Origin: Pseudomonas helvetica
GTDB lineage: Bacteria; Pseudomonadota; Gammaproteobacteria; Pseudomonadales; Pseudomonadaceae
Direction: 5' to 3'
NCBI RefSeq assembly: GCF_039908645.1
Contig: NZ_CP150917.1
Span: 836,001 to 900,000 of the forward strand
Length of the DNA: 64,000 bases
The notes under the pieces are model-generated. The model was not told the DNA's origin and did not search any database. It worked only from the letters and a program-made list of their open reading frames with translations. Made by a program: the position numbers and the translations under genes. Each line of letters starts with the position of its first letter. Position 1 is the stretch's first letter. Shown here piece by piece: positions 34,701-44,867 of the stretch.

Positions 34701-35561
34701 TTAAACCGGAGCGTCGAGGTTCAGGTGCAGGTTGTCGATCAACCGGGTCGTGCCCAGGAAAGCGGCCACCAGGATCACCAGGTCACGGTCATCCACGGTC
34801 GCTGGGCGCAGGGTCAGTGCGTGGCGGATTTCCAGGTAATCAGGACGCAACCCGGCGGCCTGGAGCTGCTCGATCTTCCGGGCCAGGAGCGCCGGGTAAT
34901 CGCGTTCGCCCTGTTTGATGGCTTCGGCGATGTCGCTCAGCGTGCGATACACAATTGGCGCGACGGCCCGCTGTTCTTCACTGAGGAAACCATTGCGCGA
35001 GGACAGCGCCAGACCGTCGGCGGCTCTTACGGTGGGTTCGCCAATGATCTGGATCGGCATGTTCAGGTCATGCACCAGCGCGCGAATCACCGCCAGTTGC
35101 TGGAAGTCCTTCTGACCGAAGACCGCGAGGTCTGGCTGGACCATGTTGAACAACTTGCTGACCACCGTCGCCACGCCTTCGAAATGCCCGGGGCGGCTGG
35201 CGCCACACAGGCCTTCAGACAGCAGTGGAACGCTGACGCGGGTCTGGCCGGCCATGCCGTCCGGGTACATTTCCTCGACGGTTGGGGCGAACAGCAGGTG
35301 ACAGCCGGCTTGCAGCAGTTTCTCCTGATCGGCGGCCAAGGTCCGCGGATACTTGTCGAGGTCTTCGCCGGCACCGAATTGCAGCGGGTTGACGAAAATG
35401 CTTGCGACCACAAAGTCCGCTCGTTGGGCGGCTTTGGTGACCAGTGCGACGTGACCGCTGTGCAGGTTGCCCATGGTCGGTACGAAGCCGATACGTTTGC
35501 CTTCGCCGCGAGCGCGGGCGACGGCGGCACGCAGTTCGCGTACGGTTTTGACAGTGTTCAT
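34701..35561 (-). CDS. panC: Pantothenate synthetase
   Basis: Joins pantoate and beta-alanine with ATP to give pantothenate. Seen in 286 residues: the HIGH-like nucleotidyl-transferase motif [16 protein letters not shown] (about 27-42), [18 protein letters not shown], the pantoate-binding FGQKDFQQL and the KMSKS-like [11 protein letters not shown]. Its ATG overlaps the panB stop (ATGA), so the two are translated together. The product feeds coaE, encoded at 18794. Confidence 0.97.
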   Translation of the reverse strand: MNTVKTVRELRAAVARARGEGKRIGFVPTMGNLHSGHVALVTKAAQRADFVVASIFVNPLQFGAGEDLDKYPRTLAADQEKLLQAGCHLLFAPTVEEMYPDGMAGQTRVSVPLLSEGLCGASRPGHFEGVATVVSKLFNMVQPDLAVFGQKDFQQLAVIRALVHDLNMPIQIIGEPTVRAADGLALSSRNGFLSEEQRAVAPIVYRTLSDIAEAIKQGERDYPALLARKIEQLQAAGLRPDYLEIRHALTLRPATVDDRDLVILVAAFLGTTRLIDNLHLNLDAPV

Positions 35562-36358
35562 GCAGAGAATCCGTGTTCGGCGCCAGGGAAGGTTGCGGCT
35601 TTGACTTCAGCGACGTAAGCGCTCAGGGCGGCGTGAATGCTGTCTTGGCCGGCCATGAAGTTCTTCACGAACTTCGGTGCGCGGCCGCTGAGGGACAGGC
35701 CGAGCATGTCGTGCAGTACCAGCACCTGACCGTCGGTGGCATTGCCGGCGCCGATGCCGATCACCGGAATCTTCACCGCTTGAGTGATTTCGTGGGCCAG
35801 CTCGCTCGGTACACATTCGAGCAACAGCATCGCCGCGCCGGCCTGTTCCAGGGCAATCGCGTCGGCACGCATCTGCCGGGCCTGGTTTTCATTGCGGCCC
35901 TGAACTTTATAGCCGCCGAGAATGTTCACCGACTGTGGCGTCAGCCCCATGTGCGCGCACACCGGAATACCGCGTTCGGCCAGCAGACGAATCGACTCGG
36001 CCAGCCACAGCGCGCCTTCGACCTTGACCATGTGTGCACCGGCCTGCATCAACTGGGCACTGTTGGTCATCGTTTGCTCGATGGTGGCGTAGGCCATGAA
36101 CGGCAGGTCCGCGAGGATCAAGGCATCGGTGTTGCCACGCTTGACCGCGGCGACGTGGTAAGCCATTTCGGCGTTGGTCACCGGCAGGGTGCTGTCGTGT
36201 CCTTGCAACACCATGCCAAGGGAGTCGCCCACCAGCAACACTTCAACACCCGCCTCATTGCAAGCGTGGGCGAAGGTAGCGTCGTAGCAGGTCAGCATGG
36301 TGATTTTTTCACCCTTTTGCTTGAGGCTCTGCAATGTGGTCAAGGTGATAGCTGGCAT
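35558..36358 (-). CDS. panB: 3-methyl-2-oxobutanoate hydroxymethyltransferase
   Basis: First enzyme of pantothenate synthesis: adds a hydroxymethyl group from methylene-tetrahydrofolate to 2-ketoisovalerate. Seen in 266 residues: [32 protein letters not shown], in parts, with the metal-binding aspartates, [17 protein letters not shown], the [11 protein letters not shown] loop and catalytic glutamate in [24 protein letters not shown]. The ATG at 36358 ([12 protein letters not shown]) gives the family start; an in-frame codon five residues earlier is not needed. The 2-ketoisovalerate comes from the ilv pathway encoded at 58.8-62.1 kb. First gene of panBC. Confidence 0.97.
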   Translation of the reverse strand: MPAITLTTLQSLKQKGEKITMLTCYDATFAHACNEAGVEVLLVGDSLGMVLQGHDSTLPVTNAEMAYHVAAVKRGNTDALILADLPFMAYATIEQTMTNSAQLMQAGAHMVKVEGALWLAESIRLLAERGIPVCAHMGLTPQSVNILGGYKVQGRNENQARQMRADAIALEQAGAAMLLLECVPSELAHEITQAVKIPVIGIGAGNATDGQVLVLHDMLGLSLSGRAPKFVKNFMAGQDSIHAALSAYVAEVKAATFPGAEHGFSA

Positions 36359-36599
36359 GTAAGAAATCCTCATTCAGGCGCTTGGAAAACTACTGCGGGT
36401 AACGCGCGTGATTCTTCATTTACTCAGGCGCACGGTCTTGTGTCGTGCTTTAAAAGCCTGGATTGCGCCCTGTAGTGCCGGGTTGCCGGCAGCGGGACGC
36501 CTATAGTCGTGAGGAGAACTCGGGAAGTCAATTGGATGTGTTACCGCAATGTTACGCCGTTGGTGTTACCGGCGTTACTGATGCGATTCAGCATAGATC

Positions 36600-36697
36600 T
36601 GTAGGCGCTGAGCTTGCTCGCGATGAACGATTACGCGGTCTGTCTGGAAACCGCAGTGTTGCCATCGCGGGCAAGTCTTGCTCCTACGGGGCCAGGC
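36600..36697. repeat. Pseudomonas palindromic repeat overlapping the folK stop codon
   Basis: CTGTAGGCGCTGAGCTTGCTCGCGATG and its imperfect inverse ending GGCAAGTCTTGCTCCTACGG surround a hairpin GCGGTCTGTCTGGAAACCGC-like core. The right arm runs into folK: the stop codon TAG (36684-36686 on the minus strand) lies within CTCCTACGG. Confidence 0.82.
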
Positions 36698-37166
36698 GTT
36701 CCAGCCCGACGAACGGGCATGCAGCGAGCAGGTCGCGCAGGTGACGACCGTCGGCCAGTTGCAGGTCAGCTGGCGCCAGTTCGGCCAATGGGTACAGCAC
36801 AAAGGCTCGGGCCTGCATGTGGTAATGGGGGACTTTGAGGCGGGGCTCGTCGATCAGTCGATCGCCGAACAGCAGGATATCCAGATCCAGCGTGCGCGGG
36901 CCCCAGCGTTCATGACGCTCGCGACCCTGGTCGATTTCGATGGCTTGCAGTGCATCGAGCAGCTCAAGCGGCGTCAGCGTGCTGTCGAGCGCGGCCACCG
37001 CGTTGGTATAACGCGGCTGGCCTGGCAGCAAGGAGTCGCTTTGATAGAAGGACGAAACCCCCACCAACGCTGTCTGGGGTAACTGCGCGAGCGCTTCGAC
37101 GGCGCTGCGCAATTGTTCCGCGGGAGCGGCGAGGTTGCTGCCCATGCCAATGTAAATGCGTTCCAT
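36684..37166 (-). CDS. folK: HPPK (2-amino-4-hydroxy-6-hydroxymethyldihydropteridine pyrophosphokinase)
   Basis: Transfers pyrophosphate from ATP to the pterin in folate synthesis. Seen in 160 residues: the N-terminal IYIGMGSNLAAPAEQL, the substrate loop SSFYQSDSLLPGQPRYTNAV and the HPPK signature ERWGPRTLDLDILLFGD with its metal-binding aspartates, then VPHYHMQARAFVLYPLAEL. The ATG at 37166 is set by the family N terminus; the upstream extension overlaps pcnB. It starts four bases after the pcnB stop, so the two genes are cotranscribed. Its stop codon lies in a REP-type repeat. Confidence 0.95.
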   Translation of the reverse strand: MERIYIGMGSNLAAPAEQLRSAVEALAQLPQTALVGVSSFYQSDSLLPGQPRYTNAVAALDSTLTPLELLDALQAIEIDQGRERHERWGPRTLDLDILLFGDRLIDEPRLKVPHYHMQARAFVLYPLAELAPADLQLADGRHLRDLLAACPFVGLERLAP

Positions 37167-37170
37167 CGAT

Positions 37171-38574
37171 TTACTCGCCCGACGCACTCGGTACGCCAGC
37201 GGCACGTTTGCGCTTGGCGCCACCGCTGCGGCGACGTTTACGCGGCGCACCGCTGGCACCGTCGTCCTTGCCGCTGAGGTCGCGGATCATGTCGCGGCGT
37301 TCGCTTTCGTTGGCGTCCTGATAGTCCGTCCACCATTCGCCCAGGCCATTGGTCTGTTCGCCAGCGCTTTCACGCAGTAGCAGGAAGTCGTAACCGGCAC
37401 GGAATCGCGGGTTGTCCAGCAACAGGTCGGCACGTTTGCCGCTGCGGCGTGGCAGGCGCTCCTGCATGTCCCAGATCTCGCGGATCGGCATGGTGAAGCG
37501 CTTTGGAATCGCGATCCGCTGGCATTGCTCGCTGATCAGTTCGTGAGCCGCTTCCTGCATGGCCGGAATCGGCGGCATGCCACGATCCTGCAAGCGCAGT
37601 ACGCGGGCCGGCAAGGCTGGCCAGAGCAGGGCGGCGAACAGGAACGCTGGCGTCACCGGCTTGTTCTGCTTGATCCGCAGGTCGGTGTTGATCAGCGCTT
37701 CGCTGATCAGGGTGTGAGTGTAGGTCGGGTTGTGTTCCAGGGCTTCGGCGCTGGCCGGGAACAGTGGGTCGAACAATTGCAGATCGACCAGCATCTCGAA
37801 GGTGTCCGCGGCATGACCCGAAAGGAACAGCTTCAACACTTCTTCGAACAAGCGCGCCGACGGGATCTCGCGCAGCATCGGTGCCAGGTTACGGATTGGC
37901 GTGGCACTGTGCTTCTCGATGCCGAAGTCCAGCTTGGCGGCGAAACGCACCGCACGGAGCATCCGCACCGGGTCTTCCTGGTAACGCTGGGTCGGGTCGC
38001 CGATCAGGCGGATCAGGTGATTGCGGATGTCGTGTACGCCGTTGGCGTAGTCGAGAATGCGTTCGCTGACCGGATCGTAATACAGGGCGTTAATGGTGAA
38101 GTCGCGGCGTTGCGCGTCTTCCTCCAGCGTGCCGTAAACGTTGTCGCGCAGAATGCGCCCGCTTTCGTTACGCGAGGACTGGTTGCTGTCTTCTTCTTCG
38201 TCGTTTTGCGGGTGATTGGCGCGGAAGGTCGCGACTTCAATGATTTCGCGACCAAAATGGATGTGCACCAGTTTGAATCGGCGCCCGATGATCCGCGCAT
38301 TACGAAACTCGGCGCGAACCTGCTCCGGCGTGGCGCTGGTGGCGACGTCGAAATCCTTGGGTGTGATGTTGAGCAGCATGTCGCGCACACAGCCACCGAC
38401 CAGGTAAGCCTGGTAGCCGGCGCTCTGCAGGCGTTCGACGATGTTCACCGCATAACGGCTGAACTGAGCCCGTTGCAGCGAGTGTTGGCTGCTGTTGAGC
38501 ACTTCAGGCGTGCTGCGAATGTGTTGCGTACGACGCAAGGGAGAACGGAATGACTGGAACAGCTTCTTCAGCAT
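37171..38574 (-). CDS. pcnB: Poly(A) polymerase I
   Basis: Adds 3' poly(A) tails to RNAs, marking them for decay. Seen in 467 residues: the class II nucleotidyltransferase head YLVGGCVRDMLLNITPKDFDVATSATPEQV with the GG and DxD motifs, FKLVHIHFGREIIEVATFR, the RRDFTINALYYDP motif and a long helical C-terminal half, then a very basic tail (KRRRSGGAKRKRAAG) for RNA binding. A poly(A) polymerase is favoured over the CCA-adding enzyme by the extended C terminus and basic tail. The ATG at 38574 is chosen; the frame continues far upstream through the CrcZ RNA, which is not coding. Same order as in other pseudomonads: cbrB-crcZ-pcnB-folK. Confidence 0.95.
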   Translation of the reverse strand: MLKKLFQSFRSPLRRTQHIRSTPEVLNSSQHSLQRAQFSRYAVNIVERLQSAGYQAYLVGGCVRDMLLNITPKDFDVATSATPEQVRAEFRNARIIGRRFKLVHIHFGREIIEVATFRANHPQNDEEEDSNQSSRNESGRILRDNVYGTLEEDAQRRDFTINALYYDPVSERILDYANGVHDIRNHLIRLIGDPTQRYQEDPVRMLRAVRFAAKLDFGIEKHSATPIRNLAPMLREIPSARLFEEVLKLFLSGHAADTFEMLVDLQLFDPLFPASAEALEHNPTYTHTLISEALINTDLRIKQNKPVTPAFLFAALLWPALPARVLRLQDRGMPPIPAMQEAAHELISEQCQRIAIPKRFTMPIREIWDMQERLPRRSGKRADLLLDNPRFRAGYDFLLLRESAGEQTNGLGEWWTDYQDANESERRDMIRDLSGKDDGASGAPRKRRRSGGAKRKRAAGVPSASGE

Positions 38575-38717
38575 GGGATGCACTGTTTGAAGGAATGTTC
38601 GGCCAAAACGAAGAATGACCGCATGATGGGCCGGGATTCTAGCATTTAGTCGGGGGATGGTGTAGGAAGCTGCGCAAGGTCTCTGTAGCAGCTGTCGAGC
38701 CTGTGAGGCCAAACGCC

Positions 38718-39089
38718 AGAAACTACAAGGGGAGCCGAAGCTCCCCAAGAAGTAGTTGCATGCTCTATTTTTATTTTTGGTTTCGGGCTTCTTGTTTTTG
38801 TGTCGCGCCCTTGTCATGAAGGTTTCCTTCATGACCCTCCCAATCGGGAGCCAAGAGCAAACGGATTGCTTTGGTCGCTGTGCTGCAATGATCTGTGCGA
38901 TCCAACCAGTTCAGGCTCTGCCTTAGGGCAGTTTTTGTTGTTCTCGGCCTGGTTGCGGGGCAAGCCCCAAATACAACGCCTCTCCAAAAGAATCAGTTAG
39001 CTACGCCTCTCGCCGTCTTGTTTTTGTTGTGCGTGAGTCGATTCGTCTTATTTTTATTGTCTTGTGCATTGCTTGTTATTGTTCTTGTA
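38718..39089 (-). ncRNA. crcZ: CrcZ, Hfq/Crc-sequestering small RNA
   Basis: A roughly 370-base RNA reading towards pcnB. On the minus strand there are six A-rich motifs of the AANAANAA type (near 39071-39087, 39047-39060, 39017-39031, 38930-38944, 38789-38804 and 38764-38785), for example ACAACAAAAACAAG. These are the Hfq binding sites that let CrcZ strip Hfq/Crc from target mRNAs and relieve catabolite repression. The 5' end is set 12 bases from the sigma-54 promoter; the 3' end by the hairpin GGGGAGC-TTCG-GCTCCCC at 38728-38747, which a longer AACTAC/GTAGTT stem encloses. Location between cbrB and pcnB is the classical one. Confidence 0.92.
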
Positions 39090-39100
39090 CCAAACATATA

Positions 39101-39116
39101 GCAGGTGCCGTGCCAA
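39101..39116 (-). promoter_or_regulatory. Sigma-54 promoter of crcZ
   Basis: On the minus strand TTGGCACGGCACCTGC contains GG and GC with ten bases between (TGGCAC is a full -24 match). Predicted start of crcZ is at about 39089. CbrB, encoded next door, is the known activator. Confidence 0.92.
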
Positions 39117-39172
39117 CTTTTGCGAGCCCCAGTAAAACAAGGGGTTAGGTGCCTGGGTCGCCTTTTTCAGGG

Positions 39173-39211
39173 CCAAAAAAAACCGGGGCTTCGTTACCGT
39201 AAGCCCCGGCT
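39173..39211 (-). terminator. Terminator of cbrB
   Basis: On the minus strand CCGGGGCTT-ACGGTAACG-AAGCCCCGG is followed by eight T residues. It separates cbrB from crcZ. Confidence 0.92.
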
Positions 39212-39212
39212 T

Positions 39213-39240
39213 CTGTTACGAGAAAAAGCTGCGGTAACAG
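39213..39240. promoter_or_regulatory. Inverted repeat resembling a CbrB enhancer site
   Basis: CTGTTAC-N14-GTAACAG is a perfect inverted repeat about 100-125 bases upstream of the crcZ -24/-12 promoter. Another TGTTAC lies at 39259-39264 and a GTTAC at 39193. The distance is right for a bEBP enhancer, and TGTTAC half-sites have been reported for CbrB. Confidence 0.65.
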
Positions 39241-39286
39241 TTTTTTCACATTGTCATGTGTTACTCGCACACTCGACAGGTGACGT

Positions 39287-40720
39287 TCAGCTTTCGCTGG
39301 TCGCGCCGGTCTTGCGTCGTGGGATACCCAGGCGCTGACGACGCTCCCACAGGCATTTGCGGCTGACGCCGAGTTTGCGAGCCAATTCGGTTTCGGTCAT
39401 GTGATCCTGGTGTTCGAGGACGAAGTGCTGGAAGTAGTCTTCCAGTGACAGGTCTTCGGTGGGCTCGTGGCTGGTGTTGCCGGTGCTGCCCTGTTGCGGT
39501 GCCAGGCCGATGAACTCGTCATCTTCAAGATCGCTGAGCTCGATATCGATGCCCAGCAACTCGGCAGAAATCTCCGGGCTCTCACACAGGATGACGGCAC
39601 GCTCGACAGCGTTTTCCAGTTCACGCACGTTGCCCGGCCAGGAGTAATGACGAATTGCCTGTTCGGCGTCCGGAGCGAATTTCAGGTCGGTGCGATTCAC
39701 GCGCGCGCTCTGGCGGGCGAGGAAAGCATTGGCGATTTCGTTGACGTCCGCGCCACGCTCACGCAGGGCCGGCAGTTTCAGGGCGATAACGTGGAGACGG
39801 TAATACAGGTCTTCACGGAACTGGCCGATCTTGGCCAGGCTCTTCAGGTCACGGTGAGTCGCAGCGATCAGGCGTACGTCGACCTTCTGCGATTGCACCG
39901 AGCCCACGCGGCGGATTTCACCTTCCTGGAGCACGCGCAGCAGGCGCGCCTGGGCTTCAAGTGGCAGTTCGCCGATTTCATCAAGGAACAAGGTGCCGCC
40001 GTCGGCGGCTTCAACCAGGCCCGCGCGCCCGGCGCTGGCGCCGGTAAACGCGCCTTTCTCGTGGCCGAACAGCTCGGACTCGATCAGGCTTTCCGGGATG
40101 GCTGCGCAGTTCACCGAAATCATCGGCGCCTTGGCGCGTTTGGACAGGTTGTGCAGGGCGCGGGCGACCAGCTCTTTACCGGTGCCTGATTCGCCCTGAA
40201 TCAATACATTGGAATCGGTGGGAGCCACTTTACGGATTTTGCCGTACAGATCCTGCATCGGTGGGCACGAGCCGATGATGCCGATTTCGCCATTGCTGTT
40301 ATCGACAGCGGACTTCGCCGAGCCGCTGGCTTTGCCGACCGCAGGTTCGCCCACGGAGCTTTGCGCCGATTGCCGGTCACGCAGGATGCGTGCGACGGCC
40401 TGGAGCATCTCGTCATGGTCGAAAGGCTTGGCGATGTAGTCCACCGCGCCCATCTTCATTGAGTCGACTGCCGAGCGCAGGCTGGCGTAGCTCGTCATGA
40501 TCAGCACCGGCTTGCCCTGGCCCAGCTTGATCAGCTCGGTGCCCGGTGCGCCAGGCAGGCGCAGGTCACTGACAATCAGGTCGAACGTGGGAATGCTGAA
40601 GCGTTCTTGTGCTTCCTGCACTGAACCGGCTTCGCTGACCTGGTACTGGTTACGTTCCAGCAGGCGGCGCAAGGCGGAGCGGATAATTGTTTCGTCTTCG
40701 ACGATCAAAATGTGCGGCAT
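39287..40720 (-). CDS. cbrB: NtrC-family response regulator CbrB
   Basis: Sigma-54 activator that sets carbon/nitrogen balance and drives crcZ. Seen in 477 residues: receiver domain (3-115) with phospho-acceptor in [13 protein letters not shown] and the AKPF lysine; AAA+ domain with [12 protein letters not shown], the sigma-54 contact loop [11 protein letters not shown] and [10 protein letters not shown]; a C-terminal helix-turn-helix [23 protein letters not shown]. Its start lies 22 bases after the cbrA stop, so the two form an operon. Its likely enhancer (39213) and target promoter (39101) are just downstream. Confidence 0.96.
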   Translation of the reverse strand: MPHILIVEDETIIRSALRRLLERNQYQVSEAGSVQEAQERFSIPTFDLIVSDLRLPGAPGTELIKLGQGKPVLIMTSYASLRSAVDSMKMGAVDYIAKPFDHDEMLQAVARILRDRQSAQSSVGEPAVGKASGSAKSAVDNSNGEIGIIGSCPPMQDLYGKIRKVAPTDSNVLIQGESGTGKELVARALHNLSKRAKAPMISVNCAAIPESLIESELFGHEKGAFTGASAGRAGLVEAADGGTLFLDEIGELPLEAQARLLRVLQEGEIRRVGSVQSQKVDVRLIAATHRDLKSLAKIGQFREDLYYRLHVIALKLPALRERGADVNEIANAFLARQSARVNRTDLKFAPDAEQAIRHYSWPGNVRELENAVERAVILCESPEISAELLGIDIELSDLEDDEFIGLAPQQGSTGNTSHEPTEDLSLEDYFQHFVLEHQDHMTETELARKLGVSRKCLWERRQRLGIPRRKTGATSES

Positions 40721-40742
40721 TGATTCGATACTCTCGACGGTC

Positions 40743-43691
40743 TCAGTTCACAGCGGACGTCGCTTCGACATGACGCGGTAAGGTCACCCGGATACGGGTG
40801 CCGCGTTGGCTTTGTGTGTCAGCCGGGCTGTCGATGGTGATTTGTCCATAATGCTCTTCAACGATGGAATAGACCAGTGCAAGGCCCAGACCGGTGCCTT
40901 CGCCAGGATCCTTGGTGGTGAAGAAGGGTTCGAACAATCGGTCCATGATGCTCGACGGGATACCACTGCCCTCGTCTTCCACGATCAGGTCGATCGTGTG
41001 TTCGTTGGCTTCACTTTTTACTCGAACCGCACTGCCGGCCGGCGATGCGTCGCGGGCGTTGGACAGCAGGTTGATCAATACCTGGGCGAGCCGCTGCGGA
41101 TCGCCATCGACCCAATGCTCGGGATCGCACAGGTTAAAGAACTGCACTTCGAAGTTGCGGCGGTTCAGCGCCAGCAGACCAATGGCATCCTGGGCCACCT
41201 CGGCCAGACAGACCGGTTCGTCATTGTGCTGATGGCTGCCGGCGTGGGCGAAGCTCATCAGCGACTGAACGATGCGTGACACGCGTTTGGTCTGTTCGAG
41301 GATTTGCCCGCTGATTTCCTTCAGTTCGCTGTCTTCTTCGCGCTCTTCGCGCAGGTTCTGCGCCAGACACGCGATGCCGGTGATCGGGTTGCCAATTTCA
41401 TGGGCCACGCCGGCCGCCAGTCGACCGATACTCGCCAAACGTTCGGAGTGCACCAGTTTGTCTTCGAGCATCTGGGTTTCAGTCAGGTCTTCGACCAGCA
41501 ATACCAGACCGCTGTTACCGGGCGCGAGCGGTTCGTCGATCGCCGCTTTGTGCAGGTTCAGCCAGCGCGTCTGACCGTCCAGAGCCAGGTGCTGTTTGTG
41601 CAAATGCTCGTCGGGAAGATTGATGAAGCCTTGCAGCAGTTCTTTCCACGGCTCGCCGAGGGTGCCCAGGCGTGAACCGACCACGCGTTGCGCGGCGATC
41701 CCGGTCAACTCCTCCATGGCCTTGTTCCACATGAGGATTTCCTGATCCTTGGCCAGCGAGCAAACACCCATCGGCAACTCTTGCAAGGTCTGGCGGTGAT
41801 AGCGGCGCAGGGCATCGAGTTCGGCGGCAAGGCCGGTGAGGCGCGAGTGATAGTCCTCGAGGCGGCTTTCGATGAAGTGAATGTCTTCGGTGACGTAGTT
41901 TTCGCCGCCAGCCTTGTACGGCAGGAAGGTTTCGACCATGTCTTGCGCAACGCTCGGGCCCATCAGGCCGGAGAGGTTGGCTTCGATTCGGTCACGCAGG
42001 CGGCGCAAGGCATATGGGCGACGCTCGTCGAACGGCAGATAAAGGTCGCGCAGGGCCTGTTCGACTTCTTTCTGCGCGGCTTTGGCGCCCAACGGTTTGG
42101 CCAGTTGGGTGGCGAACTCCTGGGGTGAGGCGGCGTGCAGTTCGCGGCGTTGAGGGCGGCGTACGTTGTCCACGGCGCAGGCTTCGGCGGCGCTGGCTTC
42201 TTCGGTACTGGCGTTGGTGAACAGCGAGATCAGCGTGAACATCAGCACGTTGGCCGCCAGCGACGCGATCGCCGCCATGTGCCAACTGGTGTCGTCGAGC
42301 ACGTAGATCATGTTCAGCAATGGGATATAGAAGCCCTGCAGGTTGCCGACCAGCGGCAACAGCATGGTTACCAGCCAGACCAGAATCCCCGCCAGCAACC
42401 CGGCGATGAAGCCGCGACGGTTGGCGGTCGGCCAATACAGGACGGACAGTACGCCGGGCAAAAACTGCAGGGTGGCAACGAATGCGACGATGCCCAGGTT
42501 GGCCAGGTCCTGCTCGGCGCCCAGCAGCAGATAGAAACCATAGCCGGCCATGATGATCGCGACGATCAAGGCGCGGCGGGTCCATTTCAGCCAGCGGTAG
42601 ATGTTGCCTTCGGCAGGCGGCTGATACAGCGGCAGCACCAGGTGGTTCAGGGCCATCCCGGACAGCGCCAGGGTGGTGACGATGATCAGGCCGCTGGCAG
42701 CTGACAAACCACCGACGTAGGCCAGCAGTGCCAGCGCCTTGCTGTTGGCGGCGATGCCGACGCCGAGGGTGAAGTATTCCGGGTTGGTGGTGGCGCCAAG
42801 TTTGAGGCCAGCCCAGAGAATCAGCGGTACGGCCAGGCTCATCAGCAGGAGAAACAGCGGCAAGCCCCAACTCGCACTGACCAGCGAGCGCGGGTTGAGG
42901 TTTTCGGTGAAGGTCATGTGGTACATGTGCGGCATCACGATCGCCGAGGCGAAGAACACCAGCAGCAGCGTGCGCCATGGGCCTTCTTGCAGCGGCGTGT
43001 GCAGGGCGGCGAGGGCGGTCTGGTTTTGCAGCAACCAGACTTCCAGCTGTTGCGGACCGTCGAACACGCCGTACAAGGCGTAGAGGCCAACGCCGCCAAT
43101 GGCGATCAGCTTGATCACCGATTCAAAGGCAATCGCGAACACCAGGCCTTCGTGTTTCTCTCGGGTCGCTATATGCCGCGAGCCGAAGAAGATCGTGAAC
43201 AGGGTGATCAGCGCACAAAAACTCAGGGCGACCCGATGCTGCACCGGCTCACGGGTGAGGATGCCAATCGAATCGGCGACCGCCTGAATCTGCAACGCAA
43301 GCAACGGCAGCACGCCGATCAGCATGAAGATGGTGGTCAGCGCGCCGGCCCAGGTGCTGCGGAAACGAAACGCAAACAGGTCGGCCAGGGAGGAAAGTTG
43401 ATAGGTACGGGTGATCTTCAGAATCGGGTAGAGCAACACCGGCGCCAGCAGAAACGCCCCGGAAACGCCGAGGTAACTGGACAGGAAGCCATAACCGTAT
43501 TGATAGGCCAGGCCGACCGTGCCGTAGAACGCCCAGGCGCTGGCGTAGACACCCAATGACAAGGTGTAGGTCAGCGGGTGGCGAATGATCGCTCGCGGGA
43601 TCATTCCGCGTTCACTGATCCAGGCAACACCAAACAGCACCGCCAGGTAGGCGGCACTGATCAGGATCATCTGGGTCAGGCTAAAGCTCAT
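40743..43691 (-). CDS. cbrA: Sensor histidine kinase/transporter CbrA
   Basis: Hybrid membrane protein: a solute:sodium symporter module followed by a kinase. Seen in 982 residues: about thirteen membrane helices over the first ~500 residues ([21 protein letters not shown] at the start; [27 protein letters not shown]), a linker/STAC-like region, a PAS domain, the H box [20 protein letters not shown] box NLLSNARDA and G boxes DEGSGIPS and GTGLGLALV. Family: CbrA of P. putida transports histidine and also signals through CbrB. The second ATG of MPMSFSL (43691) is the family start and overlaps the cbrX end by 11 bases. Confidence 0.96.
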   Translation of the reverse strand: MSFSLTQMILISAAYLAVLFGVAWISERGMIPRAIIRHPLTYTLSLGVYASAWAFYGTVGLAYQYGYGFLSSYLGVSGAFLLAPVLLYPILKITRTYQLSSLADLFAFRFRSTWAGALTTIFMLIGVLPLLALQIQAVADSIGILTREPVQHRVALSFCALITLFTIFFGSRHIATREKHEGLVFAIAFESVIKLIAIGGVGLYALYGVFDGPQQLEVWLLQNQTALAALHTPLQEGPWRTLLLVFFASAIVMPHMYHMTFTENLNPRSLVSASWGLPLFLLLMSLAVPLILWAGLKLGATTNPEYFTLGVGIAANSKALALLAYVGGLSAASGLIIVTTLALSGMALNHLVLPLYQPPAEGNIYRWLKWTRRALIVAIIMAGYGFYLLLGAEQDLANLGIVAFVATLQFLPGVLSVLYWPTANRRGFIAGLLAGILVWLVTMLLPLVGNLQGFYIPLLNMIYVLDDTSWHMAAIASLAANVLMFTLISLFTNASTEEASAAEACAVDNVRRPQRRELHAASPQEFATQLAKPLGAKAAQKEVEQALRDLYLPFDERRPYALRRLRDRIEANLSGLMGPSVAQDMVETFLPYKAGGENYVTEDIHFIESRLEDYHSRLTGLAAELDALRRYHRQTLQELPMGVCSLAKDQEILMWNKAMEELTGIAAQRVVGSRLGTLGEPWKELLQGFINLPDEHLHKQHLALDGQTRWLNLHKAAIDEPLAPGNSGLVLLVEDLTETQMLEDKLVHSERLASIGRLAAGVAHEIGNPITGIACLAQNLREEREEDSELKEISGQILEQTKRVSRIVQSLMSFAHAGSHQHNDEPVCLAEVAQDAIGLLALNRRNFEVQFFNLCDPEHWVDGDPQRLAQVLINLLSNARDASPAGSAVRVKSEANEHTIDLIVEDEGSGIPSSIMDRLFEPFFTTKDPGEGTGLGLALVYSIVEEHYGQITIDSPADTQSQRGTRIRVTLPRHVEATSAVN

Positions 43692-43857
43692 CGGCATCTT
43701 TTTGGCTCTGCAGGATGAAGGTCACGACGATCAGAATCAGCCACAGCAGATACGGGCGATACCAGGCGCCAGTGGCGTCGATCCACCAGTCCATGATGGC
43801 TGGGGAGAACAGATAGATCCCCACTACCAGGAGCAGGACCAAGCGATAGATGTACAT
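43681..43857 (-). CDS. cbrX: Small membrane protein CbrX
   Basis: A 58-residue frame beginning MYIYRLVLLLVVGIYLF and ending SQKDADEL, with two predicted membrane helices (about residues 4-20 and 34-52) around a tryptophan-rich loop (MDWWIDATGAWYRPY). It overlaps the 5' end of cbrA by 11 bases. Family: pseudomonads have a small gene cbrX before cbrA, shown in P. putida to be translationally coupled to cbrA. The hydrophobic sequence and the overlap fit that description. Its own role in signalling is unclear; it may only set CbrA translation or be a subunit of the transporter. Confidence 0.85.
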   Translation of the reverse strand: MYIYRLVLLLVVGIYLFSPAIMDWWIDATGAWYRPYLLWLILIVVTFILQSQKDADEL

Positions 43858-43934
43858 CCCGGCCTCTCTTTATTGTGCGCGTGCCCGAAAACGTGCGGCG
43901 ATGGTAACGGATGGGCGCCAACCTGCAAGCTTAG

Positions 43935-44831
43935 TCAGCGTAATTGCGCTTCGGGTAGTGTCAGTGTGCGCGGGATTAACGCCGCATCCCAGTGCCTGAT
44001 GCCCCAGTTCAATACTTCCCTGGGGCTGGCGTTATCGAGTTCGTGGCCGGGTTTTTGTCCCAGTGCGCGCAGGGCGCGCAGCAACAGGGGGGTCGCCTGA
44101 TCTTCGGTCAATGGCGGCGAGCGGTAGGACTTGCCGAGCTTGTTGCCGTCCGGCTGGGTAATCAGCGGCAGGTGCAGATAGCGCGGTTGCGGTAGACCGA
44201 GCAGTTCTTGCAGGTACAACTGGCGCGGGGTGGAATCGAGCAAGTCGGCACCGCGGACAATATCGGTGATGCCTTGCCAGGCGTCGTCGAGCACCACTGC
44301 CAGTTGATAGGCGTAGAGCCCGTCGCGTCGACGGATGACGAAGTCGCCGACCTCACGGCCCAGGTGCTGGCGGTATTCGCCTTGCACGCGGTCGGTGAAG
44401 TGATATTCCAGTTCCGGGACGCGCAAGCGGATTGCGGCGTCTTCGCTGGCATGACCGGCGTTGCGGCACAGACCTGGATAAATCCCGTGATAAGGCGCCA
44501 GTTTTTTCCGCGAGCAGGTGCAGGCGTAGGCCAGGCCATGGTTGAACAGTTGATTCAACACCTGCGCGTAGGCGTCGTGGCGGTCGCTCTGGCGAACCAT
44601 TTCGCCGTCCCATTCGAAACCGTAGCTTTCCAGTGCCTTGAGGATCGCCGCTTGGGCGCCGGGTTCCTCCCGAGGCGGGTCGAGGTCTTCCATGCGCAAC
44701 AGCCAGCGGCCGCCAACCGAGCGGGCGTCAAGGTACGAGGCCAATGCCGCGACCAGCGAGCCGAAGTGCAGGTGCCCGCTGGGGGTGGGAGCGAAGCGCC
44801 CGATGTAGGCGGGGGATTTGATGGCAGTCAT
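43935..44831 (-). CDS. gluQ: Glutamyl-Q tRNA(Asp) synthetase
   Basis: A shortened glutamyl-tRNA synthetase that attaches glutamate to the queuosine base of tRNA-Asp. Seen in 298 residues: the HIGH-type motif GRFAPTPSGHLHFGSLVAALA, MEDLDPPREEPGA, the KLGKS (KMSKS-type) motif NKLGKSYRSPPL, and the zinc-binding CTCSRKKLAPYHGIYPGLC. The anticodon-binding domain of full GluRS is absent, as expected for GluQRS. It lies directly downstream of dksA on the same strand, with a terminator in the 84-base gap, the usual gammaproteobacterial order. Confidence 0.95.
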   Translation of the reverse strand: MTAIKSPAYIGRFAPTPSGHLHFGSLVAALASYLDARSVGGRWLLRMEDLDPPREEPGAQAAILKALESYGFEWDGEMVRQSDRHDAYAQVLNQLFNHGLAYACTCSRKKLAPYHGIYPGLCRNAGHASEDAAIRLRVPELEYHFTDRVQGEYRQHLGREVGDFVIRRRDGLYAYQLAVVLDDAWQGITDIVRGADLLDSTPRQLYLQELLGLPQPRYLHLPLITQPDGNKLGKSYRSPPLTEDQATPLLLRALRALGQKPGHELDNASPREVLNWGIRHWDAALIPRTLTLPEAQLR

Positions 44832-44867
44832 GGGCGCGATGTTAATTGAAAGAACAAAACAGTCAGA

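Noticed and set aside
38575..38832. N-terminal extension of pcnB and small frames at 38800-39101
   Set aside because: They fall inside the CrcZ RNA, whose A-rich motifs, promoter and terminator explain the sequence better.
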